A stretch of 64,000 nt of DNA from Plectrocnemia conspersa (taxonomy: Eukaryota > Arthropoda > Insecta > Trichoptera > Polycentropodidae), in assembly GCA_009617715.1 (NCBI GenBank), contig VTFK01000263.1, positions 868,001-932,000 on the forward strand. Direction: 5' to 3'. The first letter of the stretch is position 1. The number at the start of each line of letters is the position of its first letter. Position numbers and translations under genes: made by a program. Of the stretch, positions 36,760 to 48,800 are shown one piece after another. Under the pieces are notes generated by a model that saw nothing but the letters and a program-made list of their open reading frames with translations, was not told the DNA's origin and ran no database searches.

Positions 36760-37220
36760 TATCTTATATTTAGTGGTTGGTTACACATGAAAAAAATCGC
36801 TCATTGCGCGTTGCCAAATCGAGCGTAAGGAGTTTTCCGTGCGTCTTCAAATATTATAAAAAAAGATTATACAGTTCTAGATCCCTTTATCCGCAAATTC
36901 TGTTGCCTACAAACATCTGCCTGGCTAAGGCTTTTCACCCATTGATAACGGATATTCGGTGTAGGGTTACCCGCGGCCGGGCCTCCTACGCAAAGAGCCC
37001 TTCTTCCTTTTCCTTTTGAATGAAAAGTGGAATATAATCAACAATGGGAGTACCACTCGCTGTAGTGTAGATCTGGTGCGCGAATTGACGCGAAAATGGA
37101 GCGGCTGAAAGCGTCTTTTAGCCGAATGAAAGCTCGAAGCATTCCGAGCTTCGGCCTTTAAGAGATTACTGGCGCGAAGCTGCGGCAGTTATGGATCGCT
37201 GTTAAAACGTTAACGCTGCT
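36760..37220. other. GC-richer non-coding island, candidate cis-regulatory element
   Basis: CpG-bearing, with CCCGCGGCCGGGCC near 36970 and an inverted pair CGAAGC/GCTTCG near 37134-37153. The plus frame 36777-37019 crosses it but shows no family. Confidence 0.4.
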
Positions 37221-38720
37221 TTAAAATAATGAAAAAAAAAGTGTAATACGGGCGATATAATTTGATTTATTTAAGGGTGTGTTGGGCTATTTTAAAATAA
37301 AATTGTTATGGTGAAAGCTTTTAAAGGGAATGGCGCGTATTGTAGACATTTATTTATAAATTAGGGTTCGCCTCTTATCTCGAGTATATATTGAGGTGAG
37401 GTAATTCCAGTAAGTCGGCTGGGACTCGAAAATAAGCCTATCACTAAAATCCTGCATAATCTGTACCTTTTGAGTGTGCTTTTACAATATAAATATATAC
37501 ATAAATAATTTATAAAAATCTATGAAGTAAGTGTTGTATTTTGTGATTTTTAAATATTTTAAGTAACGTCAGAAAATATTTAGGAAAATACAAAATTAAA
37601 AGAGATTTTTGTTACTAGTTAAACAATATTGATATGGCAAAGCTTATTCAGGATTCAGACGTAGCAATGTTATGCTTATATTATGTTCAAAGTACAATAT
37701 TCTTTAGTGATTGATTGCTTATGTTCAAAAGAAGAAACTGTAGCTTTAAATCGATCATAGTTATTTTATGCTTATATATTTAAAATTATGAACTAGTAAT
37801 CACTGTTAAAATATTGTTAACTTAAAACAAAAAGTGATAATAAGAAATAAAGTTTAAAATCATATTATCATTTATATACTAGACTTAAATATTTTTGTAT
37901 AACGTTTAACACAAACTTAAGACACTGATATGAGGTTTATAAATAATGAGGTGTTCTAAAAATATTATGAAGCAATTTTAAAATAAAAATATCAAGTGAT
38001 ATAAGGTAGAAAATGTGGTATAACCTTGTAAGGTTAGGTTTATTTTTTTTAAGCTAAAGTGAATAAATAAAGCTAAACATAAAAAAAAATATTAAAAATA
38101 AAATTTTTGATTCCCAAAGAGTACAGCTCATAATTTAATAGTTTTTTTACAGAATTTTATTTAAAAAAAAAAAAATACCTTTATATACTCCCAAGATATT
38201 CGTTAGAACTTTAAATATAATTTGTAGCATTCCTTATCCTCTCTTTTAATATATTTAAATGAAGTTCATAACACATTTTTTCGAACAGAAAACTTTTTTA
38301 ATATCCGAATAGCGCAGAGCGCTTCTATATTCAATGCTAATAGTTTTTTAAAAACTTATTCTATCATGAAAGTATATAATACTGTAAATGAGATCAGATT
38401 TGTTACCGTTTTAATTCCAAAAAATAAATATTCATACATGACATTAAAATATGATTATTTTCGTAAACGACAAACAATTAAACTTTTACACGAAGCAATT
38501 TTTTTTTTTACAAATATATTAGAAAAGTTTTAAGTGTTTAAGTGTTTCTTGTTTCGCATAGTTAATTTTTGTTTTATACGAGTTTATAATTTACTTTTAC
38601 ATTACGTTATGCGTCCTTTATCATTCACTGTGCTAGATTTAATATTGATATAATCAACCTTATAGGTGCCTCTCTCATTATCTTATATATTATATGTCTA
38701 TAAAATTAATATACCCATCT
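37221..38720. other. AT-rich non-coding DNA
   Basis: Only a small mixed patch at about 37370-37460. Nothing identified. Confidence 0.45.
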
Positions 38721-39549
38721 ATCAAATCTATAAACCTGCCAAGATGCTGAATGGAACGGAAAACGTGTATTACGTCGGTTGACAAGCCCTAAACACATGT
38801 TGTAAATCTTGCATGCGACAAATATACATATATGTTCATAGATTTTGTAGTTATATGTATTTATAAACATAATTGCCTATTAAATATTAAAATAAATAAA
38901 TCGTCCCACAAACTAATTATATAATTTTATAATAATAATAAAAACGTATTTTCTGAATTTATATACACAATTTTAAAATTTATGAAAGCTATTTATTTAA
39001 TATTTTGGATTAAAATCTATTTTTTTATTATAGCTACAGAATTTTCATTGCGATTAGATGTGCTTTAAAGTATGATCTGTTCCATGAGTAACACTTTCTA
39101 TCGTGGAAAAAATATTTATTATAGTGTTAATATACCTTAAAACGCTTAAACATATTTTGATAAAAAATTTACGTTTTAAATAAATTATTTATTTAAAACT
39201 TGTCCGTAAAAAATATTATTTATAAATATATGTACACATATAAATGTGGTATTATTTATAAATTTAAGATTAGGTAGATGTATGAATGCTAGTTATGACC
39301 AATAAATAAGATTAACGGTAAACAAGCGCATGGTCTGGATCAGCGTTATCTTTTTCCAACCGACTAAAAAATATTTAAGCGACGCTGTTGATTTTAATTT
39401 TAGAGCCCTTGAAAGCAGCTCTGGTAAATACTTTATAAATATATGTATTTATAATCTGTAGTTTTCAAAATAATCTTTATGAGTACAATTATTAGTTATT
39501 TGTAACAAAATGTATAGTGTAGCATAAAACTTAAATCTGAAAAATGCAA
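38721..39549. other. AT-rich DNA with small mixed patches
   Basis: Patches at about 38730-38825 and 39330-39425 are less AT-rich. No open frame or motif supported. Confidence 0.4.
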
Positions 39550-40150
39550 ATGCTTGTTGCTTATTTATCCTTATCTCTCTTTCCGACGTTTTATCTACCG
39601 ATTTTGAAAGCACTGTTTTCCTGAAATGTATAATATTATATTATAACACTTTACGTCTGCTTCAAGTTGTCTACTGGTAGGTAAACGTAAAGGCATTTAA
39701 GGCCGCATCACATCATTCCGAACGAGCCAAGCCGAAATCTTGCGGTCGCCTGCAAATTTATATCAAACCGAACCAATCCCCCAAATCTTGTCGTGAATAT
39801 TTCTTGTCTTCTACGTAATATGACGCCCCTTCCCGGGAAGTGTCGCCTTGCGGTCTAAACTGGCACTCCCGGTACTCTAGGTACTCGCGGTACTGAGCCA
39901 CCGCAAGCAGCTGTTTTGGCGGTTGTTATTAAAGGAGGTAAAGCTCAAAGCAACAAGGTCAAATGATGGGCATGCGATATTGTACTCTTGGACAGTTGTT
40001 GGCCTTTATGGCGGATTTAGGCATGATTTTGTGTCATAAACATAACTCACCGCTGTGTATGTGTATTATGGTAGGTGTCACGTGAGTTTGTGTGAAAAGA
40101 GGGTTTGTATAGCTGGTTGTTAAGGTGTATCACACACAATAAGCATGCTG
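39550..40150. other. GC-richer non-coding island, candidate cis-regulatory element
   Basis: Strong contrast, many CG dinucleotides and a short tandem repeat (39871-39897). No open frame of 60 codons on either strand, so coding is unlikely. It is the left half of a nearly 1-kb compositional block continuing to 40630. Confidence 0.43.
39871..39897. repeat. 9-bp tandem repeat, three units
   Basis: GGTACTCTA, GGTACTCGC and GGTACTGAG in direct succession. The shared core GGTACT is regularly phased at 9 bp. Could be a clustered binding site. Confidence 0.7.
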
Positions 40151-40630
40151 AAATAAATTATGTTAACTTATGAGATTTTGTATAAACCTAGTATTGTGCA
40201 TAAGATCTTTTTAAAAATACGTTTTACCCGAAGTCGACCCAATTTACGATTATATAATTTGATCATTAGCGCAGGAGCATAAAATATCTTACGCTACATA
40301 ATATTAACTGCACGTTATAATACACCGCGTAAAGTAAAAATAAACGATAGTTGTGTTAAAGTAACGATTATGAATTATTAAAGGGTCGTTAAAAGTTAAG
40401 CGCTCTCGCCCCGTGTTCTTGCTATAACACCGTTTGAACCATTATCGCGTCCCTGTTCTCTTTTTTTGTGCCTAGTTTGCTAGAAATAAAAACAAGGTTC
40501 TATTTTGTGGGTGTTTAGGGTGGGTTAGGGTTAGAAGGACAGTGTCCACCGAGTGAAAACTTTCTCGCCATCTCCGGTTGTAGGGTTGGCAACTTTTTAA
40601 AGATGTGATCCCTGGAGAGGTGTTTTATTT
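40151..40630. other. GC-richer non-coding island, right half
   Basis: CpG-bearing stretches at about 40380-40460 and 40500-40620, the latter with GGGTGGGTTAGGGTTAG. That word is similar to a telomere repeat but occurs only once. No open frame. Confidence 0.38.
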
Positions 40631-41540
40631 TCATTAATTAAAATAAATAACGCTTTCTTTACTCTTGTTTAAGGCAGTTTTGCTTTTGAAGTGAGCAGAG
40701 CGGAATTGTAACTCGAGCTTCCTTTTTTTTATACAAGGTACAAAATTATTCAACGTTAACCCATCTTGAAATATATTATTCTGCACCGAGTCAGTTTTAC
40801 TTTATTTTTAAAAGTTATTTGTATTATATTTCAAACATCCTAAATTAAAAGTATACATTTTGTAATATATTTGTATATGTCTTTTACTCTTACATGATAT
40901 AATCATCGTTAGTTCAGAAAATATTTCTAAATTATAATATGTTTTAACATAGTCGCTAATAAACAAAGTGCATTTTGTGATTTTTATTCCATCATCACAT
41001 TAGTTTTACATTTGCTTCCTTTTCAGCAAAGCAGTACATTTTCAATAACTTTCGGTAATCTTTATAAAATAATTGTTTAGAACATGTCTTAAAAATGTGC
41101 ATAAATTGATCGTTAAACGAGTACAAAAAATATGTTTTTAATTTATGCAATGCGTTTTATTCTGATAACAAATTACCTTTTATATATTTATTTTTTCTGC
41201 AGCAATTACTCCTTTTACGCAAAATAAACAAATCACTAAACGAATCCCGCACCATCAAGCATATCAGGATTCAATTGATTTAACCCGCCTTGTATATTTT
41301 TTTTACAAATACCCTTAGTATATACATATGTATATTAAAGGAAAAAAGTGTCTGCGGTTTGTAAACAAAATATTTTAAGAACCAATTTATCGTTTCGACG
41401 AATCCTTATTTCTAACCAACATGTTAGCTACACGATTCACACACATTGATCGTGAAAATCAAATTAAATATTATTAGTATTTATAATACACATATTCTTG
41501 AAAATGCTTTAAAATCTTACATGCTATATAATATTAAATC
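40631..41540. other. AT-rich non-coding DNA
   Basis: Nothing identifiable; flanks the piggyBac insertion. Confidence 0.45.
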
Positions 41541-41559
41541 TTAACCCTTTCAGACCTGG

Positions 41560-41577
41560 TGTTCATAATTATGTACA
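41560..41577. repeat. piggyBac internal palindrome, copy 1 (one mismatch)
   Basis: TGTTCATAATTATGTACA, 15 bp inside the left end. Followed at 41579-41607 by a hairpin of CAAGTTCAT and its exact inverse around a T-rich loop. Confidence 0.85.
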
Positions 41578-41755
41578 TCAAGTTCATTATTTTTTTTTAT
41601 GAACTTGGATCGATATTTTTTATTCACACCTAATTTTTTTAAGTCTGGCAACATTCATTAACCTTACTTAAAGTTTACGTCAGCGTGTGTCGAGTTGTTC
41701 CTGAGATATTCGGTAAATTAAGACATCATGGCCGAGAAATTTTCAAAAGTACAAG

Positions 41756-42059
41756 GTAAGTGTATTTAAATTGATTTTTTTCACAGAACTTATAATCAAA
41801 GTTTTAAAATATTTACATATAATAATGTAGAAAGATTACAGTTGATTTATTATTATTATTTTTTGTTTCCTAAAAACATTTTTTTTTAATTTACGATCAA
41901 TTAAAAATGATGTACATAATTATGTACAAATAGTCCCCATGGTTGCAATATAAGAATTAATATATTTTCGATAATGTTTTTTTTTTGTACTACTCAATCG
42001 TAAATTATGCACTATAAATAATCAATTACTTATAAAAATAGCTATTTAAATATTTTTAG
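41756..42059 (+). other. Predicted intron in piggyBac transposase gene
   Basis: Donor AAG|GTAAGT at 41755/41756 and acceptor TATTTTTAG|A at 42059/42060, with a T-rich tract before the acceptor. Splicing joins a 28-bp first exon in frame to the acidic N-terminus. The intron contains one of the three copies of the internal palindrome (41911-41928). Confidence 0.75.
41911..41928. repeat. piggyBac internal palindrome, copy 2 (perfect)
   Basis: TGTACATAATTATGTACA inside the intron. Read on the minus strand, its neighbourhood (GACTATT before, TCA after) resembles that of copy 1. Confidence 0.9.
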
Positions 42060-44014
42060 AAAGAATCTACGACCCTACAAACGAAAAGGATATGGAGGAA
42101 GTTTACGAATTACTTGAAGATTCTGATTTTGGACTAGATGATGACGAATTCGAAGACATGGACACTGAATATGAGGCTACATCAAATATAATAAGAGTAG
42201 GTGCTGATCGCATGGATGCAAATAATATTCCAGCAGATAGACACGACATTGAAATTAGTAACACTGAAGATAACGAGTTGATAACTAACAAACAAAATAT
42301 TAAATAGCGGCGTAGAAATTTTGAAAATCCAAACATAACTTGGACTGATAAAATTAACTTGAATTATACTGATATATTGGATCCGATAAATTATTTCAAT
42401 AAATATATAAATGAAGAGGATTTTGAAAAAATGGCCGAATTTACAAATTTATTTGCAATTCAAAAAAATTGTAATAATTATAAAATGTCAGATAAAATGA
42501 AATGAAAACACTTTTGGACTACATATAGCAATAGGAACTTTAAAGTTGCTCTCGAGTACGTCTGTTTTGGGGATAGATCTCTTGGTATTAATTTATTTAT
42601 TGATTCAATGTCAAGGGATAGATTTTTTCCAATTGAGGAGTAATTTACATCTTGTAAATAATTTAGAAATACCTGCAAATAATATTGATAAACTTTATAA
42701 AAGTACGTCCAATATATAATTCAATTAGAAAACGTTGTCTTGATTTTTTACAAAAGGAAGAAAACTTATGCGTTGATGAGCAGATCGTGCCTTTTTAGAG
42801 GGCAACTCTCAATAAAGCAGTATATAAAAGGAAAACCGTCACCATGGGGAATAAAAAAATTTTTTTTGTTCTTTGTGGAAAATCAGGACAGATGTACGAT
42901 TTTATTATTTACCAAGGTAATACGACGGAGTTAGACTGCAACAAAAAAAAAAAAAACTCTATGGTTTAGGAGCATCGGTCGTGCTTCATCTAACAGAGAG
43001 TATTCAACAGGAAGGGCATAAATTATATTATGATAATTATTTCTCTTCATTCGATTTATTAAAAACATTATACCGCCGTAAAATATACGCTGCAGGAACA
43101 ATACGAGTTAACAGGTTTGCTAATCCTCCATTACGATCCGACAAAGATATGAAAAAAGAAACGAGAGGATGTAGCGATGAAGTTACAAGCATAGATGATG
43201 GTGAAGTAGTTTTAGTCAAATGGCTGGATAGCCGTGCAGTTACACTCGCATCAAATTTTGTTGGAACTGGTGCAATTGATGAAGTTGAACGTTGGGAGAA
43301 AAAAGAAAAAAAATACATCAAAGTAAAACGTCCTGAAATTGTAAAGCTATACAATCAATCGATGGGAGGCGTCGATCTTTTAGATCAATTGATAGGGCTT
43401 TACCGAATATCTATTAGATCGAGGAAGTGGACCCTTCGATTAATTTTTTTTTCATGCGGTGGACTTGGCAATTGTAAATAGTTGGTTAGAATATAGATGT
43501 GCAATGAGAAAATTAGATATACCACATAAAAAACAATTAGATTTATTACATTTTCGGATGCGTCTTTCTGAAAGTCTTGTAAAGATGGGCAAATCTAATA
43601 TTTTATCTAATAGAGGGAGACCAAGCAAAAGTTCGCCATCACCATTAGCAAAGCGATTAAAATTTGGTCAGGAAGTACGTCCTATATCGGAAATACGATA
43701 TGACATGACAGACCACATGCCATTTCTCGATAATAACAAAGAGGGAAAAAGATGCAAAAATAACTGCAATAAGAGGACACATTTTTATTGTGATAAATGT
43801 AAAGTACATTTATGTCTCACAAAAAAACAAAATTGTTTCGCCTCGTACCACCGCAAGTAAAAAGTTTTATTTTATTATCAATATGTTTTAAAAATAAGTT
43901 TTTAATTGTATTATAGTATAAGCTATAAAAATTATGTCTGTGTGGAATTTATTTCATTTAATTATTAAAAAAAAACTGCATCGATTTCATTACATTGTGA
44001 CGCTTGAGACGGTT

Positions 44015-44032
44015 TGTACATAATTATGTACA
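44015..44032. repeat. piggyBac internal palindrome, copy 3 (perfect)
   Basis: TGTACATAATTATGTACA, 132 bp from the right end. It is preceded by GAGACGGTT, similar to the AGACCTGG before copy 1. It therefore lies as a direct, not inverted, copy of the left subterminal block. Confidence 0.9.
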
Positions 44033-44168
44033 TATTTTTTTTTATAGTAAATATGAGAATAGAAAATTTATTTTAATGTTTTTATTTTCCTTAAACCTAA
44101 ATGAACCCAAATATATCAAAAAATATTTTTTATCGCACTTAACAATAAATCAGGTCTGAAGGGGTTAA

Positions 44169-44859
44169 ACAGTTAATTTTAACATTGTTTGCTTGTTTAT
44201 TATATAAACATTATATTTTCACTTTAATTTTATATGTTTATCTATACAAAATCATTATTTTTGTATATGGGAATTTCTTAATATTTGTAAGTCTATAAAA
44301 TAGCGTTTTAACGTCCATTACTTAACAGTTAAAGCTTCTGAGAAAACCAGTCAAACCTTCCGGCGTTATTCATAATCTTTATTCGCAGATTCCGTTCGGT
44401 ATAAATTTTACTAACTAGCAAGTAATTGCTGTAATAATATAAAGACCAAGAAAAATCATTCTGGCGACAGCCATAGCATTCAATTAATAATTCGTATTAT
44501 GTTATAAAACTGTGTAATAAAAAGTAAATAGCAAAAACATAATTTAAAAATGCATTTTTTATTTTATATCTTTAAAAATAAAAAAATATTTGAAGCACAC
44601 TGCATTGACATTTTAAAAGATAAAAGACTACTATTATAGTTATTAAAATTATTGGTTAAGTTCATTAGCCTGCTAAATCTTTTATTTTGTTTTTAGTGTA
44701 TATCAAAATATTTGCTATAAAAATAAAACTAGAAATAGCAGCCAATTAACGCTAAAAAATTGCTTATGTAAATTAATTATTTTAACATAATTAAGCAGTG
44801 TTTTTATTTAAAATATACATGTGATCCTTTAAATGTGATATTGTGAGTGCAAAACTCAT
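44169..44859. other. AT-rich non-coding DNA
   Basis: Nothing identifiable. Confidence 0.5.
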
Positions 44860-45330
44860 GGTTATAAACGCTTTGCGCAAAACAGCCGACGGGAGGCTTC
44901 GATATAAAATGTACAAGTTGTAGGTACAAGGATCAAAAGTAACGGTATTTCTAATTACAATAATTTAATTAATAAAGATAGCCCTGTATTTAAACTAAAT
45001 TGACAACCTTTACGCCAGGACCGGATGGAGGTTTTAGCAAGGGCCATTTTGACGCTCTGTTGACACTTGCCCCCATTAGACGCTGATGAAAACGCGAGTG
45101 CGTCTGCAAAAAGTAAGCAAAATCGGGGTGATGGTCGGGGGCGGATTTGTTATTTTTACCCCTCGACGTTTTAACGCGGCTCAAGATTAATGAAGGTCAA
45201 ACGACGGCCGTTTTAAGGGGGTGACATTTTGGACTTCACAGAAAATCCGTTCACTAGTAGAAAGAGGTGGAAAAGCGCCTCTCAACTTGCTCTGCCTCTT
45301 AATTGAATCGTAAAGTAAACGATCGACTAT
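44860..45330. other. GC-richer non-coding island, candidate cis-regulatory element
   Basis: CpG-bearing (GCCGACGGGAGGC near 44884; ACGACGGCCG near 45201). The minus frame 44990-45184 crosses it without a recognisable protein. Clear compositional edges. Confidence 0.4.
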
Positions 45331-46420
45331 CCATTGTCTTTGGGTAATGACCTAAAGGAGTATTGTCATAAATGGAATTGTGTTATATAATCTATAGGTG
45401 ATGGTTAAGGACCAATTAAAATTATTTTAAAGTCGTTATATTATCAGCAAGGTTGCGTTTACTGAATGACAGCAGCGTTTAATTTAATGTTAGTAATAAA
45501 AAATATCAGACCTATTATAACTGCAAATATCATTTATTGAACAAAGCTATATTATAAATAGTTGGCTATTAATAAGAGACGTCTTAATTGCCAAACTCGA
45601 TTGTCTAAGTATTGTTACAACTTGGGATGCCTGAGGTCAACCTCTATTATCTGCTTCAACAGTAGATTTACAATAATAATATTAATATTCATTTTAATAA
45701 TTTTAATTGAATACATTGTTTAAACCAACATAATTTAATGTAAAGAAAAAAATATTTAAAAGTTTTTTTATACCTTATCTAATTCTACAATTTTAGCATA
45801 TTTTAAAATAAAACATTTTTCGTTTAATTTTCTACTCTTTGTATGAATAGTGTATATAATAATACACATAAACAAAGGAAATATATTTAAATATAATAAT
45901 AAAAATAGAAATTAAGTTAGCCCGATTCTGTTGTTTCGACCAATGAAAAATAAGCATTCAAATATAAAACAAAATTACCGACATCAACGTGACAACAGTT
46001 TTAAATAATTATTATTTATTGATAAAATTTTGCTACGCAACAATAATTTTCATTAATTCGTTATGTGCGTTGTTCGATTTTACTGAATATAAATAATCGG
46101 ATTGCAAATTAACTAGGTATGTTATAACTATGAAAATGAAATATATACATAGTGTGTGTATGGATTATAAAATACATTTAATAAACTAGATAAACAATCA
46201 TAAAACAAGCTTCGTACTGAAATCTTCAAATTTTGAATTCCCGTCGACAGGCTTCGAGGTCAAAAAGTGAGTTTTTCCTTTTACAGTACATAAAAATTAT
46301 CATTGCTTCTGATTTAATGCACATATACGGTACATTTGACGAATTGAAAATAAACCAGGTTCATTTTAAACGTGAGCGTGTAATTTAACCTTAGTATGTA
46401 TGAGGATTGAAAGTTAATGT
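45331..46420. other. AT-rich non-coding DNA
   Basis: Small mixed patches at about 45575-45665, 45915-46000 and 46205-46290. No gene. Confidence 0.42.
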
Positions 46421-46424
46421 CGAT

Positions 46425-46535
46425 CAAATCGGCGCCATCGCAGTGGGAACGCTATATATATGTCAGCCAACGGACAGCTTATAAATGTATAGTTTCTTGG
46501 ATGTTATTTAATAGACGACATTTTAGAATTTATAT
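46425..46535 (+). repeat. Composite of two dispersed repeats
   Basis: 46430-46455 (CGCCATCGCAG, GGGAACGCT) resembles the central block of the foldback element at 8232-8357 (CGCCATTGCAG, GGGAGCGCT). 46485-46530 is the partner of the repeat at 30020-30072. Whether both belong to one element is not known; the foldback copy at 8232 does not carry the second block. Confidence 0.55.
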
Positions 46536-47454
46536 AAATGTATGATTTCATACCTGGAATAATCGATAGCCATAATATCTAAGAGTAGGTTATTTTTAAT
46601 TCCGATATGGCAAAATATGTAGTATCTATGTCATGGTTTTTTACCAATTTTTCTTGTGCAATAATTTCTCTTTTGGAACAGCCAAATGAAGGATATTCAG
46701 TTACATCAAAAATATGTACTATGTTGTTTATAAAAAGATAATACTTTCTTACAGTGAGTGAAATTTAATATAAATAACGTAAAGGGCTGTCATTAACAAC
46801 TAACTACTAATAGGAGAAGCACATGGTGTTGCAAATATCTCATTTATAGACGCGTTTGAGAAGAACACTACACAACATTGTAAAACATTAATTTAAATGT
46901 TTTTAAAATTTCAAAATTTATCAAAATATTTTTTCATACTTATATTGAATATTTTTTTTTTAATTTATAATATTTATTAGATATGTTTAGCTTATTAAAA
47001 ATTTTAAATAGAGTGAAATTTTTTTGCACTTATTAATTATTAAAATATATAATGGTGCGCAGAAAAACATATACTTTAAAAAATATGTAAATCATAATAT
47101 TTTTTAATAAAAATAGACAAAGGTCTCAAAATTATCAATATTTTTAAAGCACATATTGTGCTTACTGTCTACTTTTGGTCTCAAGCAACAGATTAGGTGG
47201 TCGATATTTTCTGTTTATTGTTTCTTTCTAATTAGTAAATTGTGATTAAAATCTGGCTTTTATATTTACACATAAAGAAAAAAAACTTTTTTTTAATTAT
47301 AAAGTATCTTATGAGTAACTAAAAAACTTTTCTTTGTGATATGGTATATAACAATTAAATAAAAATAGAGCATCTTTCTTACATTCAACGATTTTTCAGT
47401 ATAACGAAATATTTTTATTGGTCCCGTGAGCTTTGCTATACTGAGATTTTACTG
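46536..47454. other. AT-rich non-coding DNA
   Basis: Nothing identifiable. Confidence 0.5.
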
Positions 47455-47624
47455 TACAATGTTTAGTTTAATTTCTATCTAGCTAAGTTTTAAACCTAAT
47501 TTTAAGTGATATACAATATTTAGTTTTATCATTAAATATCTAAGTTTCAAATCTAACTTTAAATAATACAATATGTTTTCTAATGGAAATATTTAGCAAA
47601 GTTGTAAACCTATTTGTAAATGAA
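47455..47624. repeat. Degenerate ~56-bp tandem repeat, three units
   Basis: Units begin at TACAAT (47455, 47512, 47567) and share TTTAG near the start and a GCTAAGTTTTAAACCTA-like block in the middle. Divergence is high, so it is an old minisatellite or repeated duplication. Confidence 0.65.
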
Positions 47625-48259
47625 TTGAAAATGCTAAGTAGATTTTGTAGATTGAACCATTTTGATAGATTCAAAAAAATCAGAACGGAGCAAAAATAAT
47701 ATTTAAAACTCAAATAGTTGAGAGTTAGGTATTCGCACACTCGCTAGCTTGTAGTATTTAATAACTACCATATATTAAAAATTGTATACTCTTTTATTAG
47801 ACATTTATTATACTATATTCTCAAGTAGTAGACAATTTAGTATGAGAAAATCTTATGCCTGTATCTCATTTATTTTTTCCCGTTGTTGCGTTGCGATGTC
47901 ATTTATTAATAAATTTATCAAAAATACCATATAGTTTGGTAAGTTTTACAAAAAAAATGTTAAATTGTATTTATTCACAGAAAACTTAAAAAAACTTTAT
48001 TAATTTGTTTTAAAAATTTTAAATTATTTTATTTTTAATGCTACCGACCACATATTATTGAAACAATAGATAATAAACAATAGTTTTTGAATTTGATGTA
48101 TTAGCTTAACATTTGGATGTATTAGCTTAAAAAATATTCTAAATGAACTCTTACATATTTATTTATTTTTATCAAAGTTTTTTTTATTTTTATGATTTAA
48201 AAACAACATTTACCTAAAAAAAACGCAATACTTAAAACAGTCAGAATATTTAAGCTACA
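47625..48259. other. AT-rich non-coding DNA
   Basis: Contains a small direct repeat, GATGTATTAGCTTAA at 48095-48109 and 48116-48130. Otherwise nothing. Confidence 0.5.
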
Positions 48260-48400
48260 AAATCCGTTCGCGGCACAAAGGTTAAAAAACACGGCATATT
48301 ATGGATTGGAGACGGTTTTATTGCGTGACAGTTAAGAACCAAACAAATCGATTCTCACGCTTTGGTAGCGTTTTTTCCTTGTTAATACGACTTTAGTATT
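48260..48400. other. Small mixed-composition patch
   Basis: CpG-bearing text amid AT-rich DNA. No frame or motif identified. Confidence 0.3.
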
Positions 48401-48800
48401 GAATATAAAGTTTCATCAGTTATCGTGCTCGCTATTTATTTTTATAAAAAAATACATTGCTTCTAGAGCTTTATATAATATAGTAACATACAACATTTAA
48501 TTTTATAAAATTCAACAATATTTTAACAGTTTATACATATTTAAGATTTAATAAATACCTTAAAATTAAATTATATATTATGTATAAATTATATTTTTAA
48601 TAGGAAAACTTTAAAATAAATAATAATTATTGTCTTAATGTACTCCTTGAAAAATAATTACAATGACCTATATTATAACTATCTAGTATACCATCATTCA
48701 ATTAAGTTGAACCTTTATCTTTCTAAACACCTAAATAGCCGTGTAAACTAATATTTTAATAAACATATTCGTTGAGTCCACCCTTAATATTCCACATAAT

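Larger units (their letters stand above)
41728..43860 (+). pseudogene. piggyBac transposase pseudogene
   Basis: DDE-type cut-and-paste transposase that normally excises at TTAA without footprint. Exon 1 (41728-41755) begins ATGGCCGAG; a GT-AG intron of 304 bp (41756-42059) follows in phase 1; exon 2 joins in frame to an acidic N-terminus (ELLEDSDFGLDDDEFEDMD). Stops occur at 42305 and 42508, and further stops and frameshifts follow. The catalytic region is still readable in pieces: CVDEQIVPF (first Asp at 42775-42777), YYDNYFSSFDLLK (second Asp at 43032-43034) and MGGVDLLDQL (third Asp at 43374-43376). A slipped T8 run near 43446 separates this from the tail beginning AVDLAIVNSWLEY. The end (43747-43850) holds the Cys-rich finger GKRCKNNCNKRTHFYCDKC, then CLTKKQNCF. 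The stop is TAA at 43858-43860. Confidence 0.92.
41541..44168 (+). mobile_element. piggyBac element with TTAA target duplications
   Basis: TTAA at 41541-41544 and at 44165-44168 bound a 2620-bp element (41545-44164). Its ends read CCCTTTCAGACCTG and, inverted, CCCCTTCAGACCTG: 13 of 14 identical and starting with the C-rich triplet typical of piggyBac. The interior carries a spliced, now broken transposase gene with the classic DDD catalytic layout and a C-terminal cysteine-rich finger. Length, ends, target site and gene order all fit the superfamily. The nearly intact ends suggest that the copy could still be mobilised if a matching transposase existed, but the copy itself cannot encode one. 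Confidence 0.95.

Noticed and set aside
40510..40535. Telomeric repeat from GGGTTAGGGTTAG
   Set aside because: A single short occurrence, not an array, inside a non-coding island.
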